Below, piece after piece: positions 42,184 to 50,127 of a stretch of 64,000 nucleotides of DNA. The translations under genes were made by a program, and so were the position numbers. Below the pieces are notes generated by a model. It saw only the letters and a program-made list of their open reading frames with translations. It made no database searches and was not told where the DNA came from. Position 1 is the stretch's first letter. Every line of letters starts with the position of its first letter. The DNA comes from UBA9160 sp035489755 (lineage in GTDB: Bacteria > Myxococcota_A > UBA9160): positions 1-64,000 of the forward strand of contig DATGZK010000066.1 of assembly GCA_035489755.1 (NCBI GenBank). Reading direction: 5' to 3'.

Positions 42184-44055
42184 CTAGGGCCCTTGCAGGG
42201 ACACAAAGCGTCCCCCCTGCACTCCGAGCAGCGAGGCCCGCTTCTCCGCGATGCCGTCGGAGCGAATCGTTGTGGTCCCCGCAACCCCTGGCGTTTCGTG
42301 AACACGCAGAAGCCCTGCGCGCAGCGCTTCACGGTCGCTGGCGCCGCGCGAGAGCTCGGCGAGCGCGAGATTCGCGGCGTCGAAGGCCTGCGCGGCAAAC
42401 ACGTCCGGCATGGCGCGCATCGTCTCCTGGTACTGCCGCACGAACTCCTGCACGAGCGGCGAGGGGTTCCCCGCATCGAAGGGCTCCGCCACGACGGCGC
42501 CCTCCAACTGCGCCCCCGCCAGCTTGAGCACGTTGGCATGCTGCCAGCCGTCCGGGCCGAGCAGCCGGAGCGGCTGCAGGTGATTGAATGCGAGCTGGGG
42601 TGCGATCATGATGACCTTCTCACCTGAGTCGGGGATGAAGAGCGCGTCAAAGGGCATCGCCGGCGCCTCATCGGTGGGAAGCTTTCCGGTGGCCAGGGTC
42701 CGCATCACACCCGAAAAATCGGTCGTGCCCGGCTGGTAGGCAGCAACACCGGTCACGGTCGCACCGCGCGCATGGACCGCATCCTCGAATACATCTCGCA
42801 TGCCGCGTCCGTAGGTGTCGTCGGGATGGAGTACGGCAAAGCGCATCAGGCCGAGCTCATGGACGGCGTACTCCGCGAGGACGGTCGCCTCGTCTCGGGG
42901 TGCAACTCCGAGGCGGAAGATGTGCGTACGCCGGGCGGTGACCGAATCGCGACCGCTCAGCGTAAGGAGCGGCAGGCCTGCCGCCTCGGCCTGGACTGCG
43001 GCGGCCTCTGCCTCGGCGGCGCTCAGGGGACCGAGTACCGCCAACACACTCGGATCGGCCGCCAGCTCCTGCACCGCGAGGGCCGCGGCAGGGCCGCGAC
43101 TTTCCGAATCCCGCACGAGGATCCGCACGCCTCCCTCGCTTCCGCCCCGGAAAACGCCGGCCGCGAGCAAAATGCCCTGGAGGCTCTCCTCGCCGAAGCG
43201 GGCAAGCTGGCCGCTCAGGGGCAGCACGACGCCGATCGTTCCCACGGCATTCGCCCCGGGCAAGAGCGCTTCGGCCGAAGGTTTCGCGGCCCCAGACTCC
43301 CCGCTCCCAGAGCGTGCGAGCGCTTCGGATTCCTCGAGGGTGTGAGTCCGACGCTCGAGCTCCGCAAGGCGCGGCGCCTCATCCGCGGAAAGGGGCAAGC
43401 GCGAAGCCTGCGCGAGAGCGAGCAGCGCCGCCCCCACATCGCGGCGCTGGAGTGCGAGTTCGGCCTGGCGCAGGCGCAGCCGTGCGGCCGGCACACGATC
43501 GCCGAGCTTGTCGGCGGCGCGGTCCAGCGTGTCCGGATCGAGCCGAGCCGTAAGCTCATCGATCTCCACATCCACGAGCGCAACCGAATCCGCGTCGGGC
43601 TGCGCGGCCCGCAGCTGACCCAGCCAAACGAGTTGGGCGGAGTGATCTCCAGCATCGCCCGCGAGGGCCGCAAGCAGGCGCAGCGCGTCTTGGCGGTCGG
43701 AGGGCGAGAGGTTTCGGAGCACGATCGCATCGGCCACCGCTCGCGCCGAGGCGGTGTGTCCCCGTCGGCGCTCGAGCTGTGAAAGCCGCAGCCGGGCCGC
43801 GTCGACGTCGGGGCTCCGAGGCCAGCGCGCGATGAAGGCCTGGAGTTTCTCGGCAGCGCCGGACGGGTCACGATCGGCCAAAGCCCGTGCGGCTTCGTAC
43901 TCGCGGTGCGCCTGCGCCGCCGCATCGCCCGTGGACTCGGTGCGTGCCCCTTCATGCTCGGCAGCCTTCGGCGGCGGCTTGCGTGCGCAGCCGAAGGCAA
44001 GGGCCAGCGCCGCTCCCGCGAGCAGCGCCACAGGCAAGGCGAGCCGGGGCGACAT
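42184..44055 (-). CDS. LpoA-like penicillin-binding-protein activator lipoprotein
   Basis: A 623-residue lipoprotein. The signal 'LALPVALLAGAALALAFGC' ends in the lipobox Cys. Residues ~45-270 are TPR-like helical repeats ('EYEAARALADRDPSGAAEKL', 'VDAARLRLSQLERRRG'). Residues ~280-620 form a periplasmic-binding-protein-like fold ('GVVLPLSGQLARFGEESLQG', 'VLGPLSAAEAEAAAVQAEAA', 'FRLGVAPRDEATVLAEYAV'). The architecture is that of LpoA, the outer-membrane activator of PBP1a. An amino-acid ABC-type receptor origin is also possible. A peptidoglycan role is inferred. Confidence 0.8.
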   Translation of the reverse strand: MSPRLALPVALLAGAALALAFGCARKPPPKAAEHEGARTESTGDAAAQAHREYEAARALADRDPSGAAEKLQAFIARWPRSPDVDAARLRLSQLERRRGHTASARAVADAIVLRNLSPSDRQDALRLLAALAGDAGDHSAQLVWLGQLRAAQPDADSVALVDVEIDELTARLDPDTLDRAADKLGDRVPAARLRLRQAELALQRRDVGAALLALAQASRLPLSADEAPRLAELERRTHTLEESEALARSGSGESGAAKPSAEALLPGANAVGTIGVVLPLSGQLARFGEESLQGILLAAGVFRGGSEGGVRILVRDSESRGPAAALAVQELAADPSVLAVLGPLSAAEAEAAAVQAEAAGLPLLTLSGRDSVTARRTHIFRLGVAPRDEATVLAEYAVHELGLMRFAVLHPDDTYGRGMRDVFEDAVHARGATVTGVAAYQPGTTDFSGVMRTLATGKLPTDEAPAMPFDALFIPDSGEKVIMIAPQLAFNHLQPLRLLGPDGWQHANVLKLAGAQLEGAVVAEPFDAGNPSPLVQEFVRQYQETMRAMPDVFAAQAFDAANLALAELSRGASDREALRAGLLRVHETPGVAGTTTIRSDGIAEKRASLLGVQGGRFVSLQGP

Positions 44056-44062
44056 CGCGGGA

Positions 44063-45175
44063 TTAGCCAAACAGGTCGCGCAGCTTGTCCATGAAGCTCT
44101 TTGCGGCAGGCGAGACGTCGGTACCGATCTCGTCCGCGAGTTGCTCCACGAGCTGGCGCTGCCGATCGGTGAGCTTGGTCGGAACTTCGACGAAGATGCG
44201 CACGAGCTGGTCCCCTCGTGCACTCTGGCGCAGGGTTGGCAGTCCCTTGCCCCGCAGGCGCAGCACCGTACCACTTTGTGTGCCTTCGGGGATCCGCATG
44301 GTGACCTTCCCCTCGAGCGTCGGGACTTCGATCTCGGACCCAAGCGCCGCCTTCACAAAGGGGACAGGCACTTCACAGTGTAGCTCTGGGCCGTCCCGCA
44401 CGAACAGCGGGTGCGACTTGATGGAGATCACCACATAAAGGTCGCCGGGCGATCCGCCCGCAACGCCGGCCTCGCCTTCTCCCGAGAGGCGCAGGCGGGC
44501 GCCTTCGTCGACTCCGGCCGGAATGCGCACGCTGATGCTCTGCTGGCCGTCGATCCGGCCTGCGCCGCGGCAGTCGGGGCAGCGCTCCCGCACCACCTCG
44601 CCCTCACCCCCGCAGGCATCGCAGGGGCGGCTGATGCGAAAAAAGCCCTGTTGGAACACGACCTGTCCGGTGCCGCGGCAGCGCGTGCAGCGCTCGGGCT
44701 GGGTGCCGGGTCGCAGACCCGTGCCCTCGCAGGTCTGACACGGGCGCATCTTCGGGATCGAGAGCTTGGCTTCAAAGCCGGTAACGACCTGTGACAGCTC
44801 GATCTCAAGGTTGTAGCGGAGGTCGGCACCGCGCTGACCGCGGCCGCGCCGTCTTCCCCCTCCCGCGCGCCCCCCGAAAAGGTCGCCAAACAGATCGTTG
44901 AAAAGGTCCGTAAAGCCGCCAAGATCGCCGAAGTCGGAGGTGCCGGTCGCCCCCAAGCCCTCGAAGCCGAACCGGTCATAGGCACGCCGCTTGTCGGGTT
45001 CGGACAACACAGCGTAGGCCTCCGAGGCTTCCTTGAAGCGCTCCTCGGCCTGCGGATTGTCCGGGTTTCGGTCGGGGTGGTATTGGAGCGCGAGGCGACG
45101 GTACGCCTTCTTCAGCTCCGCTTCGTCAGCGTCTCTGCGGACGCCCAGGACTTCGTAGTAGTCGCGCTTGGCCAA
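44063..45175 (-). CDS. dnaJ: Chaperone protein DnaJ
   Basis: DnaJ (370 residues) delivers clients to DnaK and stimulates its ATPase. The J domain starts 'KRDYYEVLGVRRDADEAELK' with the HPD motif in 'ALQYHPDRNPDNPQAEE'. A Gly/Arg-rich linker follows, then four CxxCxGxG-type zinc repeats ('CQTCEGTG', 'CTRCRGTG', 'CDACGGEG', 'CPDCRGAG') and the C-terminal domain. It lies 24 bp after dnaK in the hrcA-grpE-dnaK-dnaJ order. Confidence 0.98.
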   Translation of the reverse strand: MAKRDYYEVLGVRRDADEAELKKAYRRLALQYHPDRNPDNPQAEERFKEASEAYAVLSEPDKRRAYDRFGFEGLGATGTSDFGDLGGFTDLFNDLFGDLFGGRAGGGRRRGRGQRGADLRYNLEIELSQVVTGFEAKLSIPKMRPCQTCEGTGLRPGTQPERCTRCRGTGQVVFQQGFFRISRPCDACGGEGEVVRERCPDCRGAGRIDGQQSISVRIPAGVDEGARLRLSGEGEAGVAGGSPGDLYVVISIKSHPLFVRDGPELHCEVPVPFVKAALGSEIEVPTLEGKVTMRIPEGTQSGTVLRLRGKGLPTLRQSARGDQLVRIFVEVPTKLTDRQRQLVEQLADEIGTDVSPAAKSFMDKLRDLFG

Positions 45176-45199
45176 GGCGTTGGGCCTCGGAGGGAAGAG

Positions 45200-47026
45200 C
45201 TACGAGGCGGAGGGGTCCCCTCCGAGCGTCGCGTAAAGTTTCTCGGTCATCTTGTAGGAGAGGGCTGACAATTCGTCAACGGCGGCCGAGAGCTCGGCGG
45301 CCTGGCCTCGCTCAAGGGCCTGGCGGGTCTTGGTCACCGCCGCACTCAGCGCCTCCTTGTCTTCGGATGGCACCTGCTCCGCAAACTCCACGAGCGTGCG
45401 CTCGGTCGAGTAGACAAGTCCATCGGCACGGTTCTTGAGGTCGACAAGATCGCGCCGCGCGCGGTCGGCTTCGGCATTGGACTGCGCTTCGGTGAGCAGG
45501 CGATTGACCTCGGCCTCGGTGAGGCCGCTCGAAGCGGTGACCTTGATGGCCTGCGACTTCCCCGTGCCGAGATCCTTCGCCGACACGTTTACGACACCGT
45601 CGGTATCGATGTCGAAGGTCACCTCGATCTGGGGCACGCCGCGCGGCGCCGGGGGGATGCCGAGGAGCTCGAAGCGGCCCAGCGTCTTGTTGTCGGCGGC
45701 CATCTCGCGCTCGCCCTGGAGCACGTGAATCCGCACCACGTTCTGGTGGTCCTCGGTGGTGGAGAAGACCTGACTGCGGCGGGTCGGAACGGTCGTGTTC
45801 TTCTCGATGATCTTGGTGAACACGCCCCCTTGCGTCTCGACACCGAGAGAGAGTGGCGTCACGTCGAGCAGGAGCACGTTCTCCACCTCGCCGGTCAGCA
45901 CCCCGCCTTGGATCGCCGCGCCAACGGCCACCACCTCATCCGGGTTCACGCCCTTGTGGGGCTTTTTTCCAAAGATCTCGGCGACCTTGGCCTGGATGCG
46001 AGGCATGCGGGTCATGCCGCCGACGAGGATCACCTCATCGATTTCCTCGCGGCGCAGCCCCGCGTCGGCAAGCGCGGTCTCGCACGGCGAAACCAGGCGA
46101 GCAATCAGATCCGCGACCAGCGTCTCGAGCTTTTCTCGGCTGATCTGGGTATTGAGATGCTTGGGTCCAGAGGCGTCAGCCGCGATAAAGGGCAGATTGA
46201 CGTCCGTCGTCGTGGCGGAGGAGAGCTCGTGCTTCGCGCGCTCCGCGGCTTCCTTGAGCCGCTGGAGCGCCATCTTGTCTTGACCGAGATCGATCGCCGT
46301 CTCGCTTTTGAAGAGCTCGATCAGGTGATCCACGATGCGCTGGTCAAAGTCTTCGCCGCCAAGATACGTATCCCCGTTCGTGCTCTTCACTTCAAATACG
46401 CCATCGCCGAGCTCGAGGATGGAAACGTCGAACGTGCCGCCCCCGAGGTCGAAGACGGCGATTTTCTTGTTCTTCTCTTCGCCGAGGCCATAGGCCAGGG
46501 CGGCCGCGGTCGGCTCATTGATGATCCGCAACACGTTCAGGCCGGCGACACGACCCGCGTCCTTGGTCGCCTGACGCTGTGCGTCGTTGAAATACGCGGG
46601 CACCGTGACCACGGCGTCGGTGATCGGCTCTCCGAGGAAGTCGGCCGCGGTCTCGCGCATTTTCGAGAGCACCATGGCGGAGATCTCGGGCGCCGAGAAG
46701 GTGCGGTTTCCAACGCGCACCCAGGCGTCGCCGTTCTCGTGGGCCTCGATCTTGAACGGCGCGATCTCGGTGAAGCGCTTGACCTCGGGGCTGTCGAACT
46801 TGCGACCGATCAGCCGCTTCACCGCAAAAATCGTGCGCTCGGGGTTGGTGACGCCCTGACGTTTGGCGATCTGGCCGACGAGCTTCTCGGTCGAATCGGT
46901 GAAGGCGACGATCGACGGTGTGGTGCGAGCGCCCTCGGAGTTCGCGATCACGACCGGGTTGCCGCCTTCCATCACGGCGACGCACGAGTTGGTCGTGCCG
47001 AGGTCGATTCCGATCACTTTGCCCAT
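45200..47026 (-). CDS. dnaK: Chaperone protein DnaK (Hsp70)
   Basis: DnaK (608 residues) is full length. ATPase motifs are 'VIGIDLGTTNSCVAVMEGGN' at the N-terminus, 'IAVFDLGGGTFDVSILELG', and 'VILVGGMTRMPRIQAKVAEI'. The substrate domain begins near 'LLLDVTPLSLGVETQGGVFT'. ATG 47026 gives the correct N-terminus. An in-frame upstream Met would add 11 unrelated residues. It lies between grpE and dnaJ. Confidence 0.99.
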   Translation of the reverse strand: MGKVIGIDLGTTNSCVAVMEGGNPVVIANSEGARTTPSIVAFTDSTEKLVGQIAKRQGVTNPERTIFAVKRLIGRKFDSPEVKRFTEIAPFKIEAHENGDAWVRVGNRTFSAPEISAMVLSKMRETAADFLGEPITDAVVTVPAYFNDAQRQATKDAGRVAGLNVLRIINEPTAAALAYGLGEEKNKKIAVFDLGGGTFDVSILELGDGVFEVKSTNGDTYLGGEDFDQRIVDHLIELFKSETAIDLGQDKMALQRLKEAAERAKHELSSATTTDVNLPFIAADASGPKHLNTQISREKLETLVADLIARLVSPCETALADAGLRREEIDEVILVGGMTRMPRIQAKVAEIFGKKPHKGVNPDEVVAVGAAIQGGVLTGEVENVLLLDVTPLSLGVETQGGVFTKIIEKNTTVPTRRSQVFSTTEDHQNVVRIHVLQGEREMAADNKTLGRFELLGIPPAPRGVPQIEVTFDIDTDGVVNVSAKDLGTGKSQAIKVTASSGLTEAEVNRLLTEAQSNAEADRARRDLVDLKNRADGLVYSTERTLVEFAEQVPSEDKEALSAAVTKTRQALERGQAAELSAAVDELSALSYKMTEKLYATLGGDPSAS

Positions 47027-47070
47027 CGATGCCGGCCCCTCTCCGCGCAGGGCCAACACACGGGCCCCGG

Positions 47071-47790
47071 CTACCCCTCGCCCTCGGCGCCCGGCGGCAA
47101 GCTGCCCCCGCCGGCGCGGGAGACCACCACCTGAGCCGGCCGGAGCAGCCGGTCGCGCAGGCGGTAGCCCTTCTGAAAGACCTGCACGACCGTGTTCGCC
47201 GGGACCGTGGGGTCCTCGACCTGGGCAAGCGCCTCGTGCACCGAGGGATCAAACAGCTGGCCCAGGGCATCGATCTCGGTCACGCCGTGCTTCGCAAGCA
47301 CCCCCATGAGCTCGCGCTGGACGAGGTCAATCCCCTGCAGAAGGCCGTCCAAGTCCTCGCGCCCGCTTTTGCGAGCGTGCTCGATTGCGCGCTCCAGGTT
47401 ATCGACAGTGGGGAGCAGATCCTTGACGAGATTCTGGTGGCCGTACTGATACGCCTCCTCGCGCTCTTTGAGCGTGCGGCGGCGGAAGTTCTCAAAGTCG
47501 GCCTGGAGGCGGATGAAGCGGTCTTGCCTCTCTTGAAGTTCCGCCCGGAGGGTCTCTAGCTCGGCCAGCGGGCCTTCGGAGGCGCCCGCGGACCCCCCTG
47601 CGGTACCCGGCGGGGGGGAGTGCGGGCGCGCCCGCGACGCCTCCCGCGCCTCCACGGCTTCGGTGGCTTCGCGCAGGGCCCGCTCCAGCTCCTCGTTGGG
47701 TGTGAGGACGCCTTCGGAGGCCTCCTCGGACAAGGACTCCCAGCCCTCAGACTCGCGGCCGGAACCGTGGGAAGGGGGCGGCTTGGTCAC
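47071..47790 (-). CDS. grpE: Nucleotide exchange factor GrpE
   Basis: GrpE (239 residues) releases ADP from DnaK. The first ~75 residues are acidic and low in complexity. The coiled coil and beta domain follow: 'RFIRLQADFENFRRRTLKER', 'LVKDLLPTVDNLERAIEHAR' and 'PSVHEALAQVEDPTVPANTV'. The C-terminus 'YRLRDRLLRPAQVVVS' is the family signature. GTG 47790 overlaps the stop of hrcA (GTGA), so its synthesis is coupled to the repressor. Confidence 0.95.
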   Translation of the reverse strand: MTKPPPSHGSGRESEGWESLSEEASEGVLTPNEELERALREATEAVEAREASRARPHSPPPGTAGGSAGASEGPLAELETLRAELQERQDRFIRLQADFENFRRRTLKEREEAYQYGHQNLVKDLLPTVDNLERAIEHARKSGREDLDGLLQGIDLVQRELMGVLAKHGVTEIDALGQLFDPSVHEALAQVEDPTVPANTVVQVFQKGYRLRDRLLRPAQVVVSRAGGGSLPPGAEGEG

Positions 47791-48860
47791 GCTTGGAGCC
47801 TCGCGGTCACGAGCTGCGAGAGGTAGTCGACAAGGGGGATCACCCGGGCGTAGTCCATGCGGGAGGGACCCACGACACCAAGCACGCCCAGCGGTGCGCT
47901 CGGGCCGCCGTAGGGTGCGACGACCAAGGCACAGTGACGGAGCGCCGGTTCGCCGAGCTCGTCGCTGAAAGCAACGCGCGGCCCCCTGTCCTTCTTCAGG
48001 ATTTCGTCGAGAAGCGCGACCAGTCGCTCCTCGGTCTCGATCGCCCGGTGGAGAGCCCGCAGGCGTTCGGGATCGCGGAACTCGGGTTGGTCCAGCAGCG
48101 CAAGCCAGGTCCCAAGCACAAGGTCGCCCGGACCACCGGGCACCGCGGCGAGGGCGCGCTCGGCGATGCGGAGGGCCCGTGCGCGGAAGCGGTCGGCCTG
48201 GGAACGGAGCGCACGGATCTCTTGTGCAAGCGCCTCACGCGCCGCCGGCAGTGTACGGCCTGCGATCCGATCATTGAGCGCGGAGGCAATGCGATCGAGA
48301 TCGGCTTGGTCCGAGGCGCCCGCATCGTCGATCAGGCAACGGTGGGCGACGCCCGACTGCGACACGAGGACGACGAGAATGTGCGCCGTCGAAAGGCGCA
48401 CGAGTGAGGCGTGGCGCAGCACAAGCCGCTCAAGCCGGGGCGTTACCGCGAAGCCGAGCTGGTGGGTGTGGCGCGAGAGCACGTCGCTCGCGACGCGCAT
48501 GACCGCGTCGCCGAGGGCCTCCTCCATCGCCTCGGCGATGTCCCGCCGCTCGTAGTCGCCGAGATCCCGGCGGGCGAGAAGCTGCGTCACGAAGACCCGG
48601 AGGCCGAGCTCCGTGGGCACGCGGCCCGCGGAGGCATGCGCCTTGCCGAGGAGTCCGAGTTCCGAGAGCTCGGCCATCACACCGCGAATCGTCGCAGCCG
48701 AGAGGTTCACGGGAAGCAGCTGGGCGATCGTCGACGAGCCCACCGGGCTTGCGCCCCCGACGTAGCTTCCGACAACTGCGCGCAGCACGCGCTCCTGGCG
48801 TTTGGAGAGCACAGGGGTCTCGCTGCCTTGTACCGTCGGAACCACCTCGCGGGTCATCAT
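47787..48860 (-). CDS. hrcA: Heat-inducible transcription repressor HrcA
   Basis: HrcA (357 residues) represses chaperone operons through CIRCE operators and needs GroEL to stay active. The N-terminal winged helix has 'LSKRQERVLRAVVGSYV' and 'NLSAATIRGVMAELSELGLL', followed by 'AHASAGRVPTELGLRVFV', all typical. The C-terminus has 'GVLGVVGPSRMDYARVIPLV'. The start is one of two tandem ATGs (48860 or 48857). No CIRCE-like repeat was found just upstream. The groESL copy at 27188-27214 is the only one seen. Confidence 0.95.
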   Translation of the reverse strand: MMTREVVPTVQGSETPVLSKRQERVLRAVVGSYVGGASPVGSSTIAQLLPVNLSAATIRGVMAELSELGLLGKAHASAGRVPTELGLRVFVTQLLARRDLGDYERRDIAEAMEEALGDAVMRVASDVLSRHTHQLGFAVTPRLERLVLRHASLVRLSTAHILVVLVSQSGVAHRCLIDDAGASDQADLDRIASALNDRIAGRTLPAAREALAQEIRALRSQADRFRARALRIAERALAAVPGGPGDLVLGTWLALLDQPEFRDPERLRALHRAIETEERLVALLDEILKKDRGPRVAFSDELGEPALRHCALVVAPYGGPSAPLGVLGVVGPSRMDYARVIPLVDYLSQLVTARLQA

Positions 48861-48951
48861 TCCCCCGAGACATCTGGAATTCTCAATAAAATCAGAGCGA
48901 TGCTTACCAACGAGGGAGAGGATCGTCAACGCCGCGCGGACGGGGGTTGCG

Positions 48952-50127
48952 CTAGACGAGCTGCGCGAAGACCGAGTCCGAAAGCAAGCGCCCGCGCGCC
49001 GTAAGGCGCAGATCGCCTCCGCTGAGTTCGGCCAGGAGCCCTGCCTTCGCACAGGCGTCGATTGCGCCCGCAAAGAAGCGGCGCGGGGGACCACCAAACT
49101 CCGCCGCAAAGCGCGCCGCATCGATCCCACCCGCCGTGCGCAGTGCGAGAAACATGGCTTCGCTCCGTGCCGTGCGTTCGTCGAGGACCTCACGCGCACC
49201 GGCGACGGGCAGCTCGCCCTCCGCAATGCGTCGCAGGTATTCGGGAAGGCCCCGTACGTTGGCGCTCCGTGCGCCGAAGGGCGCCGCGGGGCTCGGCGGC
49301 TCACTCGACCAAGCGCCGACTCCGATCCCGAGCACAGGGCGCCGCTCCCAATAGCGAAGGTTGTGCCGGGACTCAAACCCGGGCCGGGCAAAGCTCGAGA
49401 TTTCGTAGGGCGCAAGACCAGCGGCCGCGAGCCTTGCAGCGGCCAACTCCATCATCGACGCCACGGAATCGTCGTCGGCAAGCCCGAGCTGGCCGCGCTG
49501 TGCCGCGAGGGAAAAGGGAGTTCCGGGTTCGATGGTGAGCCCATACGCCGAAACGTGTTGAGGCGCAAAGCCGATCACCTCGTCGAGATCGCGTGCGAAG
49601 TCCTCCTCGCCCTGGCGGGGGGCTCCGAAGATCAGGTCAAGGGAAAGGTTCATGAAGCCCGCGTCGCGTGCGGAACGCAAGGTGGCGCGGGCTTCCGACG
49701 CGCGGTGCGCGCGACCGAGCCGGTGCAGCACGAGATCATTGAACGACTGGACGCCGACCGAAAGCCGGTTCACGCCTGCGGCCTGGAATCCGGGGAGCCG
49801 CGCCCGCTCGAGGGTGCTCGGGTTGACCTCGAGGGTCACCTCTTGAGAGGCGCTCTCGGCGAGAGCCTCCCGCGCCGCCCCGAGGATGCGCGCCACGGAT
49901 TCGGGTCTTAGGAGCGAGGGCGTACCTCCTCCGAGGTAGACGGTCTCAAGACGCCGCTGGGCAAACACCCCCTGGCGTGCGGCGAGCTCTTGCAGCAGCG
50001 CATCGACATAGGCGTCCTCACGCTTGGGCTCGAGCACCCGCGTTCGCACCACGGCGAAATCGCAGTAGGGGCAGACGCGTTCGCAAAACGGTACGTGGAC
50101 GTACAAGCCGACCGTGGGATCGTGCAC
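48952..50127 (-). CDS. hemW: Radical SAM heme chaperone HemW
   Basis: A 391-residue radical SAM protein. The cluster-binding motif is 'VPFCERVCPYCDF', then 'ETVYLGGGTPSLL' and 'VTLEVNPSTLERARLPGFQA'. 'SRHNLRYWERRP' is the HNxxYW heme-binding motif that marks HemW rather than the oxygen-independent coproporphyrinogen oxidase HemN. HemW inserts heme into respiratory proteins. GTG 50127 is the likely start. It lies head-to-head with the M16 protease, whose reading frame may overlap it. Confidence 0.93.
   Translation of the reverse strand: MHDPTVGLYVHVPFCERVCPYCDFAVVRTRVLEPKREDAYVDALLQELAARQGVFAQRRLETVYLGGGTPSLLRPESVARILGAAREALAESASQEVTLEVNPSTLERARLPGFQAAGVNRLSVGVQSFNDLVLHRLGRAHRASEARATLRSARDAGFMNLSLDLIFGAPRQGEEDFARDLDEVIGFAPQHVSAYGLTIEPGTPFSLAAQRGQLGLADDDSVASMMELAAARLAAAGLAPYEISSFARPGFESRHNLRYWERRPVLGIGVGAWSSEPPSPAAPFGARSANVRGLPEYLRRIAEGELPVAGAREVLDERTARSEAMFLALRTAGGIDAARFAAEFGGPPRRFFAGAIDACAKAGLLAELSGGDLRLTARGRLLSDSVFAQLV

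Noticed and set aside
48861..48951. Search for a CIRCE or sigma-32 promoter before hrcA.
   Set aside because: No inverted repeat similar to CIRCE and only weak promoter-like pairs (TTGGTA-N16-TATTGA). It is not listed as a feature.
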